From positions 62,001 through 126,000 of the forward strand of contig CANDAE010000001.1 in the NCBI GenBank assembly GCA_947382645.1: DNA of 64,000 nt. Direction: 5' to 3'. Within the stretch, counting starts at the first letter, position 1. Each line of letters opens with the position of its first letter. This DNA is from Suilimivivens sp009774465 (GTDB lineage Bacteria > Bacillota > Clostridia > Lachnospirales > Lachnospiraceae). Positions 1-7,692 of the stretch are shown here, piece after piece. A model generated the notes under the pieces. That model worked only from the letters and a program-made list of their open reading frames with translations. It had not been told where the DNA came from and did not search any database. A program made the position numbers and the translations under genes.

Positions 1-1
1 T

Positions 2-88
2 TATGCCGGAATGACGGAGAAACCGAAAATAATCGCTTTCCCGACTATAAAAGACTTTGATATTTTGGCAGCTGTTGGCGAACTGTGA
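2..88 (+). CDS. C-terminal end of an unknown protein (partial)
   Basis: An open frame enters from the left edge and ends at a TGA at 86-88, giving the last 28 residues of a protein that finishes ...FDILAAVGEL. It is too short to assign to a family. It lies just upstream of a strong hairpin and the Rep_trans gene, so it is probably another gene of the same mobile element. Confidence 0.5.
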   Translation, partial: YAGMTEKPKIIAFPTIKDFDILAAVGEL

Positions 89-91
89 TAA

Positions 92-120
92 CGCTCCCCG
101 TCATGTAATGACGGGGAGCG
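92..120. repeat. Perfect 13-bp stem hairpin upstream of rep
   Basis: CGCTCCCCGTCAT (92-104) and its exact complement ATGACGGGGAGCG (108-120) enclose a 3-base loop. No T-run follows on either strand, so a plain intrinsic terminator is not convincing. Its position directly before a rolling-circle initiator suggests a replication or nick-site structure, or an attenuator. That role is inference. Confidence 0.7.
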
Positions 121-147
121 AATAAAAATAACAGGAGGTAATTTATT

Positions 148-1347
148 ATGGGTAATGAAGAATGTCAGGTAGGTATAGATGAATTTAATGTTGTCTTAAA
201 ACCTACTTGTGATGTGGATACAGAGGATTGGATAGATGAAGTTGACGCTATTCTTGAAGTATTCTTTGGACGGTCGAAAATAGGCAAACTTTTTGGTACA
301 ACCGCACTCAATGCCAGATGCCCGGCAGGATATACAGATGCATTGACAATAGATAAGGTCAGCTGGTATTTTGCAGTAGCGTGGCATAAGTATTATCCCG
401 AAATGGGCTGTCTGGTTCGTTTTTCAGCGGAAGCATGGGCAACATATCAAAAGGCATATGAAGACTATTATGGAAGTCCGATGAATATTTGGGTATTTCT
501 GCACATGATATTAAGTCCAATATACAAAGTAAGGATAAGCCGGATAGACTTGACGGCAGATTATAAAAATTATGGCTTCCGTCTTACTCCTGATTATATA
601 TATCAAAAGCTGAAAAAAGGCGATTATGTTATTAAGGATTGCAAAGAAAGGGTTACACGCAGAAAAATCTCTGCAATAGAGAAGGACTGGGATGTTGAAA
701 CATTCTACATTGGTTCAAAAAAGGAAAAATCAAAACTATTGATGAGGGTTTATGACAAAAGAACCGAACAGATACAGAAAACAGGATTTCGGCTGGACGA
801 AGCCCTACAATGTGTGGATTGGACAAGATTTGAGGCATCTTACAGGGGTGATTACGCACACCAGATTACAGACCGGCTGATAAACGATATCAAAGGCACT
901 GATGAACTTGCAGGTTTTATAGCACAGATGATTCTCAATAAGTATATGTTTTATGAAAAAACAACGGACAAACTAACAGGTGAAGAAATAGACGAAGAAA
1001 CAGAATTTACATACGAATTAATGCATATAGCAGAAAACAGTGCCAGTTACTCTCTGCGGACAGAGAATCCTGAAAACAACACTCTGGTTCAGTCCATCAG
1101 GTATTTAACAAAAGGTTCAGGTTTCTTTCCGATTATGCTTAAGGTGGGCTGTATATGGGGTGAAGATGCGGAGTTGGAATTGTTAGACTGGCTTTATCAG
1201 GAATATAAGAAAAAATATAAAAGTGAATCGCGTAACATTGATAAATTAGCCAAATGGTTTCATGATAACCGGAGCAGTTTATCAAAACAGGCTTTGGGGG
1301 ATTACTTGCAGGAAAAATATTATTTTAGTATTGGCGATACAGATTAA
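148..1347 (+). CDS. Rep_trans-family replication initiator / MobT-like relaxase
   Basis: This 399-residue protein resembles the rolling-circle replication initiation factor family (Rep_trans, PF02486), which includes plasmid Rep proteins and the Tn916 Orf20/MobT relaxase. Seen in the sequence: an opening GIDEFNVVLKP segment typical of the domain start, the RISRIDLTADY strand around residues 131-141, and the core YIGSKKEKSKLLMRVYDK near residue 190, where the family has its conserved YDK and catalytic Tyr region. There is no N-terminal helix-turn-helix, unlike MobT. A GGAGG site precedes the ATG by about 8 bases. It would nick one strand of the excised circular element for replication and/or transfer. 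The integrase downstream supports an element-borne role. Confidence 0.8.
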   Translation: MGNEECQVGIDEFNVVLKPTCDVDTEDWIDEVDAILEVFFGRSKIGKLFGTTALNARCPAGYTDALTIDKVSWYFAVAWHKYYPEMGCLVRFSAEAWATYQKAYEDYYGSPMNIWVFLHMILSPIYKVRISRIDLTADYKNYGFRLTPDYIYQKLKKGDYVIKDCKERVTRRKISAIEKDWDVETFYIGSKKEKSKLLMRVYDKRTEQIQKTGFRLDEALQCVDWTRFEASYRGDYAHQITDRLINDIKGTDELAGFIAQMILNKYMFYEKTTDKLTGEEIDEETEFTYELMHIAENSASYSLRTENPENNTLVQSIRYLTKGSGFFPIMLKVGCIWGEDAELELLDWLYQEYKKKYKSESRNIDKLAKWFHDNRSSLSKQALGDYLQEKYYFSIGDTD

Positions 1348-1425
1348 GTATAGATTCTGAACAATGAATGTCAGTAAACAAAACATTATATTTTTAACAG
1401 GATTACCATTTCCCTATTAAAATGC

Positions 1426-1519
1426 GCCTAGCGTCTAGGCTGTCACAAAGCACTTAATGAGTTCGCACTCTCGATACCTTAAATTGCCATGGTACGGAGT
1501 GCGAAACGAATTTAGTGCG
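1426..1519. repeat. Structured rep-int intergenic region with nested inverted repeats
   Basis: Two hairpins lie between rep and the integrase. GCCTAG (1426-1431) pairs with CTAGGC (1435-1440). TTCGCACTC (1462-1470) pairs with GAGTGCGAA (1497-1505), and the arms extend imperfectly outward (GCACTTAAT near 1450 with ATTTAGTGC near 1511). The second structure ends at the region that would contain a long GTG-started form of the integrase. It may be a single-strand origin, a leader that limits integrase translation, or integrase arm sites. Confidence 0.55.
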
Positions 1520-1583
1520 GCTGACTGGTACGGTAAGCTATATACAGCACGTAATTTTTGAAAGAAAGGGGGTGTTGCTCTAT

Positions 1584-2933
1584 ATGATTTCTATATCGCC
1601 AAGTGAAGCATTGGAAATTTTGAAAAAATTTTCCGGCTTATCTGATGCTGATGCATTGACAGAATTTTTTAGTCTTGCTAAGGTAAAAGGGGTAGATGAT
1701 GCACTGAATGATATAGTGAGTATGGAGAGAAAATACTATTTAGAGCAACACCCTTATGAAATTTATTATTCAGAGCATGACAAACGTTATAGGACGTATT
1801 TACCGCCTAAAAAGGACGGAGAAAAAAGGAAGCCTGTAACAGCCGTATCAAAAGAGAACCTTGAAAAGAAAATAGTCGCTTATTATAAGCAAATGGAAGT
1901 GAAACCGATTGTAAATACTTTAGAAAAGCTGTATCCTATGTTTTTAGATTATAAGGGAAAGGAAACTACCCTTGCAAATGCTCATAAATTAAATTGGGTA
2001 TGGGAAACTTATTATAAAGATACAGAGATTGTCAAACTAAAACTTGGAGATATAACAGTTGCAATGCTTAAAACTTGGTTTTTGGACATAATTTCAGAGC
2101 ATAAACTGACTTCAAGGAAATTTAAAGAAATGAAGTCACTTATAAATATGTTATTTGACTATGCAATTGAATCTAATCTAACAAATTACAATGTTTCCAG
2201 AGCTGTTCATAATATTTCATATAAGAAATATGCTACAGAACAGGAGAAAAGACCGACAGAACAGGTTTATATTGATAATGAAGAAGAACAGCTTATCAAT
2301 ACGGCTTTAAAACAATTTGAAAAGACAGAGAATACTGCATATCTTGGAGTTTGCCTTAACTTTACTTTAGCGTTGCGTGTTGGTGAAGTTGTCGCTTTAA
2401 AGACAAGTGATTTTTCAGAGACTTTAGTACATATTCAGCGTACAGAGATTAAACATTATGAGAAATTAGCTAATGGAAAAATTATTCGTGACGGTTATGA
2501 AATAGTTCCTCATGGAAAAACACCAAATGCTGACAGAGAATTATTTTTGACCCGTAATGCAAAAGCATTACTTTCCAAAATAATCAAGGCAAATGAACAG
2601 CGGAATTTTCATTCAGATTATTTACTGCTGGATAAAAACGGCGAACGAATGCATAATGATGCAATCAACAACGTTTTAAGGCGTTTAAATCGCATGATTA
2701 AGACCACACAAAAAGGAAATCATTCCATTCGTAAAACTTGTATTTCCAATATGGGTGAATCGGGAGCATTGTCTAATGAAGAGATAAGGATTTTTGCAGG
2801 ACATAAGGATTTTTCTACAACAGAAAAATATTATATGCACTCCACGACTTCCATTGAAAATCGTGCTGATGCTTATGAAAGGGCTATTAACAGCAAAATC
2901 AATAACGTGTTCAAGCGTGTTCAAAATTTATGA
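1584..2933 (+). CDS. Tyrosine site-specific integrase
   Basis: Phage/ICE-type integrase that would excise and insert the element at the adjacent tRNA gene. The C-terminal catalytic domain shows the Arg box (LALRVGEVVALK), a beta-hairpin Lys segment (HGKTPNADRE), the HxxR motif in HSIRKT, and the GH...Y segment AGHKDFSTTEKYY with the nucleophilic Tyr near the C-terminus. The N-terminal half carries a core-binding SAM-like helical segment. The frame is open from a GTG at 1515, but that codon sits in a hairpin with no ribosome site. ATG 1584 follows an AAAGGGGGT site about 10 bases upstream and is preferred, giving 449 residues. No excisionase gene is visible between rep and int. Confidence 0.9.
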   Translation: MISISPSEALEILKKFSGLSDADALTEFFSLAKVKGVDDALNDIVSMERKYYLEQHPYEIYYSEHDKRYRTYLPPKKDGEKRKPVTAVSKENLEKKIVAYYKQMEVKPIVNTLEKLYPMFLDYKGKETTLANAHKLNWVWETYYKDTEIVKLKLGDITVAMLKTWFLDIISEHKLTSRKFKEMKSLINMLFDYAIESNLTNYNVSRAVHNISYKKYATEQEKRPTEQVYIDNEEEQLINTALKQFEKTENTAYLGVCLNFTLALRVGEVVALKTSDFSETLVHIQRTEIKHYEKLANGKIIRDGYEIVPHGKTPNADRELFLTRNAKALLSKIIKANEQRNFHSDYLLLDKNGERMHNDAINNVLRRLNRMIKTTQKGNHSIRKTCISNMGESGALSNEEIRIFAGHKDFSTTEKYYMHSTTSIENRADAYERAINSKINNVFKRVQNL

Positions 2934-2946
2934 AAGCAAAAAATGT

Positions 2947-2973
2947 GGGAAGCCAGTAAAATCAAGGCTTCCC
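2947..2973 (-). terminator. Intrinsic terminator downstream of tRNA-Leu
   Basis: GGGAAGCC (2947-2954) and GGCTTCCC (2966-2973) form an 8-bp stem with an 11-base loop. On the minus strand it is followed by ACATTTTTTG, a good T-tract, so it ends the tRNA-Leu transcript. It overlaps the space between the integrase stop and the tRNA and is probably supplied by the mobile element. Confidence 0.65.
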
Positions 2974-2987
2974 AACACTTAAATCAC

Positions 2988-3072
2988 TGCGGAAGATGGG
3001 ACTTGAACCCACACGAGCGCATTGCTCACAAGATCCTTAGTCTTGCTCGTCTGCCAGTTCCGACACTTCCGC
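2988..3072 (-). tRNA. tRNA-Leu (anticodon AAG)
   Basis: Read on the minus strand, the 85-nt gene begins GCGGAAG and ends CTTCCGC plus discriminator A, giving a perfect 7-bp acceptor stem. The anticodon stem CAAGA/TCTTG encloses loop CTAAGGA, hence anticodon AAG followed by G37. A long variable arm (GAGCAATGCGCTC region) and the T-arm GTGGGTTCAAGTCCCAT fit a class II tRNA-Leu. No CCA is encoded. Its 3' end faces the integrase gene and is the likely attachment site. Confidence 0.9.
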
Positions 3073-3132
3073 TTGACTCACGCCACGAATGATATAATAC
3101 CATCTAATAAGCAATTAGTCAATACCTTATTT

Positions 3133-4047
3133 CTACTTTTTTCTTCTCTCATTAGCTGCCTTTTTCAGTTCTTCCAATGCTTCCTCAAAACGCCTGGAGT
3201 ACATAGTAGGATTGCCCTTGATCAAAGCTCTCTGATAAACATCCTTTAATCCCTTAAACTGCAGGCGGTGTTCTTTTTCCACTATGTATCTGCTGCGCAG
3301 TTCGGTGATTTCCTCCCGTACGTCCTCCATAAATTCAGAAGGATTGATTTTAATGCGCTCCTTAAAGGCCCCAAACCTTTCTTCTATGTTTTCCATCAAA
3401 TCATCTATACGCATACTGTTTTCCAGCTTCCGCATTTCGCGTTCCTCATTGGCAACAGCAATAATAACATCCAGCCGCTTTTGAATACGCTCCATTTCCT
3501 GCTTTGCCTTTTCCAGACCAACAAGAATATCCCGCAAATCCATTGCAGCCTTGAAAGAAAGGGTAAAATCAATAATAATATACACGGTTACAATCACCGT
3601 CACAACGTTTATCGTCATAGCAGGAATGAAAGAAACTATTCCTTCCACCACTTTATGTAGAAATTCTGTCATAAAGATGGTCAAAAAGCCCCATGCAATT
3701 GTGGAAGACAGGCAGATATGCCCTTTGTAGTTAAATTTCTGATTGGAGTAATCCCAATACCTTACTTTAAATAACGCTTCCATAGCAACGCCGGTCACCA
3801 GCTCCAGCACTGTAGCGCCAATGCAGCCTGCTATATAGGTTAAAAATATATTGTCCTGAAAAGGCATGGAAACTACCAGCATCATAATTGCCCCGCTTCC
3901 ATAAATAGGAAGAAAAGGACCTCTCATAAATCCTCTGTTTACAAATTTTTTACTTTTTAAAGAAACATAAGAAGACTCAAAAATCCAGCCAAAAAAGCAA
4001 TAAAAATAAAAGAAAAACAGCCACTGAATGATTGAATAATGATACAT
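3133..4047 (-). CDS. PF06541-type membrane protein (putative ABC transporter permease)
   Basis: A 304-residue membrane protein of the family annotated as putative ABC-transporter type IV (PF06541). The N-terminal half has about five hydrophobic helices with the conserved segments FGWIFESSYVSL, RGFMRGPFLPIYGSGA and VTGVAMEALFKVRYWDYS. The C-terminal third is charged, probably coiled-coil and cytoplasmic. The longest frame begins with TTG; ATG 4047 with an AAGGAAG site is the better start. It is the last gene of a compact minus-strand operon behind two CobW-type GTPases, which suggests a link to metal handling. Transport substrate and activity are unknown. Confidence 0.75.
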   Translation of the reverse strand: MYHYSIIQWLFFFYFYCFFGWIFESSYVSLKSKKFVNRGFMRGPFLPIYGSGAIMMLVVSMPFQDNIFLTYIAGCIGATVLELVTGVAMEALFKVRYWDYSNQKFNYKGHICLSSTIAWGFLTIFMTEFLHKVVEGIVSFIPAMTINVVTVIVTVYIIIDFTLSFKAAMDLRDILVGLEKAKQEMERIQKRLDVIIAVANEEREMRKLENSMRIDDLMENIEERFGAFKERIKINPSEFMEDVREEITELRSRYIVEKEHRLQFKGLKDVYQRALIKGNPTMYSRRFEEALEELKKAANERRKK

Positions 4048-4072
4048 TTCCAACTTCCTTTCTCATCCTTTG

Positions 4073-5002
4073 TCACATAAAACTGATAATTTCCTCTTTG
4101 GGCGCTTTCGTCTGTTCCACGCTGAGTGCTTTTAAAACCGGTCCCTCTCCGCCATAGTCTGCAAAGTATTCCTTTGTCACCTTAGCAGTTACCTTTACCC
4201 ATTGCTTATCCCTCAATTTATCACTTTTTTCATACTCACATGCAAATCCCAAAAATGCCATATCATCCGCACAACAGGTCATTGCCATCCGTCCCGGCAC
4301 AAAGTAATCCCTGGGAAAATCCTTAGGTTTTAAAACCATTGCCGTAAACTGCACTGTTTTTCCTTCATACCGCTCCGGATTGTCCAAGCTGTCAAGATAC
4401 CAGATGCCATACCCTTCATTATCCAATGCAATGATGGGATCATTTAAATCATAAGGAAGATCCTCTTCAAAAATCTGATTGACTTCTCCTTCCGAATCTT
4501 CAAAAATAATCTCCGCCTGCTGATTAATCGCCTTTACATTTCTCTTATAAACGCTTAAATCCTCCACATTATCGCAACGGTTAAATATAATCATTTCCGA
4601 TTTACGAAGCATCTCTGCAAGAAGTGATCTCATATTTGTAAAATACATGGGAAATGTGGACGCATCAATCGTTGTAATCTGCTGTTCGATGGTCCAGTGA
4701 AAAGGAAGCTTCATATTCTTAAAATTCCACATTCCATTATATTCGATGATAATGCGCTCCGGCTTATACTTCTTTTCAAGCTCTATCAAATGAGAAGTAT
4801 TAAATGCCTCTTCCTCATCAATCACTTCCATGTCCGTACGACTCCGCTTTAAAAGCACCTCATCATACTCAATCTCCCCCTCTTCACAGACAATAAGAAG
4901 CGTTCTTCCCTTAATCTGAAAATAGGGCTGTCCCAGTGTGTAGCAGATAAATTCTGTTTTGCCGCTTTCCAAAAAACCATTTATCACATAAACCGGCTTC
5001 AT
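4073..5002 (-). CDS. CobW-like P-loop GTPase fused to a DUF1980/YcgQ-like domain
   Basis: The protein starts MKPVYVINGFLESGKT, a CobW-style Walker A (GFLESGKT, residues 9-16), but lacks the CxCC metal motif of classical CobW proteins. The last ~105 residues (YEGKTVQFTAMVLKP...RMAMTCCADD...KQWVKVTAKV) resemble the C-terminal domain of TIGR03943/YcgQ (DUF1980) proteins, partners of DUF318 permeases with links to zinc status in Bacillus. The fusion thus joins a nucleotide-dependent metallochaperone-like domain to a permease-subunit domain in a soluble protein. The start is set by AAAGGAG 13 bases upstream; an earlier ATG overlaps that site. It lies 59 bases downstream of the His-rich CobW gene. 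Function in metal trafficking is inferred. Confidence 0.7.
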   Translation of the reverse strand: MKPVYVINGFLESGKTEFICYTLGQPYFQIKGRTLLIVCEEGEIEYDEVLLKRSRTDMEVIDEEEAFNTSHLIELEKKYKPERIIIEYNGMWNFKNMKLPFHWTIEQQITTIDASTFPMYFTNMRSLLAEMLRKSEMIIFNRCDNVEDLSVYKRNVKAINQQAEIIFEDSEGEVNQIFEEDLPYDLNDPIIALDNEGYGIWYLDSLDNPERYEGKTVQFTAMVLKPKDFPRDYFVPGRMAMTCCADDMAFLGFACEYEKSDKLRDKQWVKVTAKVTKEYFADYGGEGPVLKALSVEQTKAPKEEIISFM

Positions 5003-5061
5003 TTTTATAACCATGCTCCTTTCAAAGCCCGGATATTTTGTGCACAGCACAAATCTTCCTT

Positions 5062-6168
5062 CTATTTTTCAAACAGCTTCGCCAAATTATCTTCCTTAAG
5101 CTTTGAGCCGATCACGCAGAATTTTCCTGTTACGTCGGCCTTGCCCCCGCGTACATTGCTTTCTCCGGGCACATAGTCAAAATATACCCATCCGCCTTCT
5201 GTTCCCGGTACCATGCCCTTGGCACGAAGCACGAATCCATACTCTCCTTCCTTTTCAAGTTCTTCCAGAATATGTTCAATTTCATCTTTTCCATATGCTG
5301 CAGGTGTTTCCATTCCCCAGCTTGTAAACACTTCATCCGCATGATGATGTCCATGTTCGTGATCATGGCATCCACAAGTACAGTTCTCCCCATGCTCATG
5401 GTGATGATGCTCATGAGAATGCTCCTCATCATGATGATGGTGTTCATGGCAGTGCTCCCCGTCATGGTGATGGTGTTCATGGCAATGTTCCCCGTCATGA
5501 TGATGGTGATGGTGATCTTCCTCTTCATCTCTGTGAGCCTTCAATTCTGCCATCATTTCTGCTTCCAGATCCTTAGCTCCTTCAATTGCTGCCAGAATAT
5601 CCTTACCATTCAAATCCTCCCAGGGCGTGGTAATAATCGTTGCTTTTTCATTATGCTCTCTGATAAGTCCAATACATTGATTCAGCTTTTCTTCGGAAAT
5701 GTTTCCCGTACGGCTTAAAACAATGGTACCAGCATGGGCAATCTGGTTAATAAAAAACTCTCCAAAATTCTTGATATACATTTTACACTTTGAAGCATCC
5801 ACCACTGCAACTGCACTGTTTAATGTCACTTCTTTTGTATCAATCACGTCCTGTACCGCTTTCATAACATCAGAAAGCTTGCCTACCCCTGAAGGCTCGA
5901 TCAAAATTCTCTCCGGCTCGTAAGTATGCATTACTTCCTTTAGAGAGGTTCCAAAATCACCTACCAGAGAACAGCAGATACAGCCTGAATTCATTTCCTT
6001 AATCTCAATTCCTGCTTCCTTTAAAAATCCCCCGTCAATTCCGATCTCTCCAAACTCATTTTCGATCAGCACTACTTTCGTATCGCTTAATGCTTCCGCC
6101 AAAAGCTTCTTAATTAATGTGGTTTTGCCTGCACCTAAAAATCCGGATACAATATCAATCTTTGTCAT
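5062..6168 (-). CDS. CobW/P47K-family GTPase with His-rich metal-binding loop
   Basis: A 368-residue COG0523 protein, a family of GTP-dependent metal chaperones and insertases that often act in zinc limitation. Walker A is GFLGAGKTT (9-17), the metal motif GCICC sits at 62-66 (Cys63, 65, 66), and ILIEPSG near 88-94 is the family's Walker B/switch region. Residues 219-276 are an extreme His/Glu/Cys-rich insert holding three 11-residue repeats (DGEHCHEHHHH type) followed by CTCGCHDHEH. The CobW C-terminal domain follows to the end. The NKxD-like guanine motif is weak (LSRTGN). It leads the three-gene operon from a near-consensus promoter at 6233-6261. Zinc as the metal is inferred from the family and the His content. 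Confidence 0.85.
   Translation of the reverse strand: MTKIDIVSGFLGAGKTTLIKKLLAEALSDTKVVLIENEFGEIGIDGGFLKEAGIEIKEMNSGCICCSLVGDFGTSLKEVMHTYEPERILIEPSGVGKLSDVMKAVQDVIDTKEVTLNSAVAVVDASKCKMYIKNFGEFFINQIAHAGTIVLSRTGNISEEKLNQCIGLIREHNEKATIITTPWEDLNGKDILAAIEGAKDLEAEMMAELKAHRDEEEDHHHHHHDGEHCHEHHHHDGEHCHEHHHHDEEHSHEHHHHEHGENCTCGCHDHEHGHHHADEVFTSWGMETPAAYGKDEIEHILEELEKEGEYGFVLRAKGMVPGTEGGWVYFDYVPGESNVRGGKADVTGKFCVIGSKLKEDNLAKLFEK
5398..5496 (-). repeat. Three 33-bp tandem repeats coding His-rich peptide
   Basis: Within the CobW gene, three adjacent 33-bp units encode DGEHCHEHHHH, DGEHCHEHHHH and DEEHSHEHHHH. The DNA units are nearly identical, so the number of units could change by slippage or recombination and alter metal capacity. 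Confidence 0.8.
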
Positions 6169-6220
6169 TTAAAAACCTTCTTTCCATTTTTCCGCGCAAT
6201 ATGCGCTGATTTACTTACGC

Positions 6221-6261
6221 TGTTAACGTATTATTATAATAACTTAACAAATATAAGTCAA
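6221..6261 (-). promoter_or_regulatory. Promoter of the CobW operon with palindromic -10 region
   Basis: On the minus strand TTGACT (6256-6261) and TATAAT (6233-6238) are separated by 17 bases, a near-perfect sigma-A promoter. The -10 lies inside a 12-bp palindrome TTATTATAATAA (6231-6242), flanked by TGTTAA (6221-6226) and TTAACA (6244-6249), which are complementary. This layout could be an operator for a metal regulator such as a Fur/Zur-family protein, but it does not clearly match the Bacillus Zur box. Confidence 0.7.
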
Positions 6262-6285
6262 ATGCTAATATTCCACCCCATACCT

Positions 6286-6642
6286 TTACAAAATGTGCTC
6301 TTTCCAGTCAGCCTCTTTAAATCCGGGGCACACATAGTCCTCTGTTACAAGCAGCGGGCGCTTCACCAGCATACCGTCTGTGGCAAGTAGCTTTAGCTGT
6401 TCCTCCTCAGACATAGTGCCAAGCTTATCTTTAAGCTGCAGCTCCTTATACAGATTTCCGCTGGTATTAAAAAAGCGTTTTAAAGGAAGTCCGCTTTTTT
6501 GATGCCATTTTCGCAACTCCTCTACGGTAGGATTTTCCTCCTTAATGGGGCGCTCCTCATATTCAATTTTATTTTCCTCCAGCCATTTTAATGCTTTCTG
6601 ACAAGTGCTGCATTTCCTGTATACAATCACTAAAGGTTTCAT
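6286..6642 (-). CDS. ArsC/Spx/MgsR-family thioredoxin-fold protein
   Basis: A 118-residue member of the ArsC/Spx family. The N-terminal redox motif CSTC (about residues 10-13) follows the first strand (PLVIVYRK). The segment SGLPLKRFFNTSGNLYKEL matches the family's central region and MLVKRPLLVT contains the conserved Arg-Pro. In Firmicutes such proteins are either arsenate-reductase-like oxidoreductases or Spx-type RNA polymerase regulators. The C-terminus is not diagnostic here, and the family's YffB-like branch fits equally well. The start MKPLV is chosen with AAGGAGG about 12 bases upstream. It sits upstream of the CobW promoter and is probably transcribed separately. Confidence 0.8.
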   Translation of the reverse strand: MKPLVIVYRKCSTCQKALKWLEENKIEYEERPIKEENPTVEELRKWHQKSGLPLKRFFNTSGNLYKELQLKDKLGTMSEEEQLKLLATDGMLVKRPLLVTEDYVCPGFKEADWKEHIL

Positions 6643-6814
6643 CTTTATCGCCATCCTCCTTCACTCCCAGGCATTCTGCGCCCGGTCTGCTTCTTCCAAA
6701 AAAATATTCTCTCTATGGCAGTTAATTATAACAAACTTTTCCCTTTACTTGAAGGGATAATCTGTAAAAATTTCATAAAACACAGTTTCTTTTTTACCCG
6801 GTGACAACAGAAAA

Positions 6815-6835
6815 GCGTTCTTTGTGAAAGAACGC
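6815..6835 (-). terminator. Intrinsic terminator after the Fpg-like gene
   Basis: GCGTTCTTT (6815-6823) pairs exactly with AAAGAACGC (6827-6835) around a 3-base loop, followed on the minus strand by TTTTCTG. It lies 26 bases past the Fpg-like gene. Confidence 0.75.
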
Positions 6836-6860
6836 CTCCGCTTATCAATATTCTCTTCTG

Positions 6861-7682
6861 CTACTTTTGACAATAAGGACAAAAATAGATGGTTCCTCCT
6901 AAATAGCTGGCTTTCTGTATCAGATTACCGCAGTATGGACAGGGGCCGCCTATTGTCTTTTTACTGAGAAGCGTCTGATAGCCTCCCGGATTGTCAAACA
7001 AATCCTTTTCCGTATTCCTTCCTCCTTTTGCCAGCATCTTTGCAAGAATCTCTTTGACAGCCTGGTACATCCGTTTCCAGTCCTGCTCCACAAGAGTATT
7101 CAGCTTTCGTTTGGGATGCAGTCCCGCTTCCAGTAAAATATCCTGAAGCACGCCATTTCCCAGCCCCGGAATCCGCTGTTTGGTTGCCAGAAATTCCTTC
7201 ACGGAATTTTTGCCGGAAACATCCTCTCTAAGCTCCTTAAAATATTCATAGTCAAAGTCTTCAGTTACAGGAAGAGGTTTTTCTTTTCCCACAAGATAAT
7301 AAGGATTGTCATAAGTTTCAGGATCAATCAAAAACATAGTACCATACATGGCAACAGTGCAAATCAGGGAACTGTCATCTTCTAAAGTAAGCCTTGCCTG
7401 ATACCTCTGCGGCAGCTTCCGCCCTGGCTCATAATAACGGATATTGGTTCCATCTCCTATTACAAAACACATTTCCTCCAGCTCTATTTCTATCATGCTT
7501 CCGATTCCTGCAGCCATACCGATTCTTTTCCCATTCATTTGTCCTGCATAATCGGCAGGATCTCCGTGATAGAATGCAAAGGAATGCTGGGTGTGTCCGG
7601 CTTCTGTCTCTATAATCTTCTTTCCCTTTACCGTATCATTCAACTGTTTTGCAATTGTTATAGATTCAGGTATCTCTATCAT
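6861..7682 (-). CDS. Fpg/Nei-family DNA glycosylase-like protein lacking Pro2
   Basis: A 273-residue protein with the Fpg/Nei fold. The helix-two-turns-helix region RIPGLGNGVLQDILLEAGLHPKR lies near residues 165-190 and a C4 zinc finger ends the protein (Cys248, 251, 268, 271). Active family members begin MPELPE, with the N-terminal Pro2 as the Schiff-base nucleophile and Glu3 in catalysis. Here the start reads MIEIPE, so Glu3 is kept but Pro2 is Ile. The usual lyase chemistry should be lost or altered. It may be a monofunctional glycosylase, a lesion-binding protein, or act on another substrate. It is followed downstream by a terminator, and a zinc-ribbon gene lies 10 bases upstream in the same operon. 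Confidence 0.8.
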   Translation of the reverse strand: MIEIPESITIAKQLNDTVKGKKIIETEAGHTQHSFAFYHGDPADYAGQMNGKRIGMAAGIGSMIEIELEEMCFVIGDGTNIRYYEPGRKLPQRYQARLTLEDDSSLICTVAMYGTMFLIDPETYDNPYYLVGKEKPLPVTEDFDYEYFKELREDVSGKNSVKEFLATKQRIPGLGNGVLQDILLEAGLHPKRKLNTLVEQDWKRMYQAVKEILAKMLAKGGRNTEKDLFDNPGGYQTLLSKKTIGGPCPYCGNLIQKASYLGGTIYFCPYCQK

Positions 7683-7692
7683 CAGAATGCTC

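Larger units (their letters stand above)
1..2990. mobile_element. Right end of an integrative element in tRNA-Leu (partial)
   Basis: The first 2.9 kb carry a rolling-circle-type Rep_trans initiator and a tyrosine integrase, both on the plus strand. They stop 54 bases short of the 3' end of a tRNA-Leu gene. Integrase next to a tRNA 3' end is the standard layout of ICEs and IMEs, with the att core formed by the tRNA 3' end. The other end lies outside the window, so size, conjugation genes and the second att repeat cannot be seen. The exact boundary is inferred. Confidence 0.75.

Noticed and set aside
1515..1583. GTG-started 23-residue extension of the integrase
   Set aside because: No ribosome site, lies in a hairpin region, and the ATG at 1584 has a good Shine-Dalgarno; the extension is not like an integrase N-terminus.
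5398..5510. Short regular repeats resembling a CRISPR-like or satellite array
   Set aside because: They are codon repeats for His-rich peptide inside the CobW gene, with no spacers.
5130..5718. Open frames on other frames/strands of the CobW gene
   Set aside because: They arise from the His/Asp/Glu codon repeats and have no ribosome sites or sensible protein sequence.
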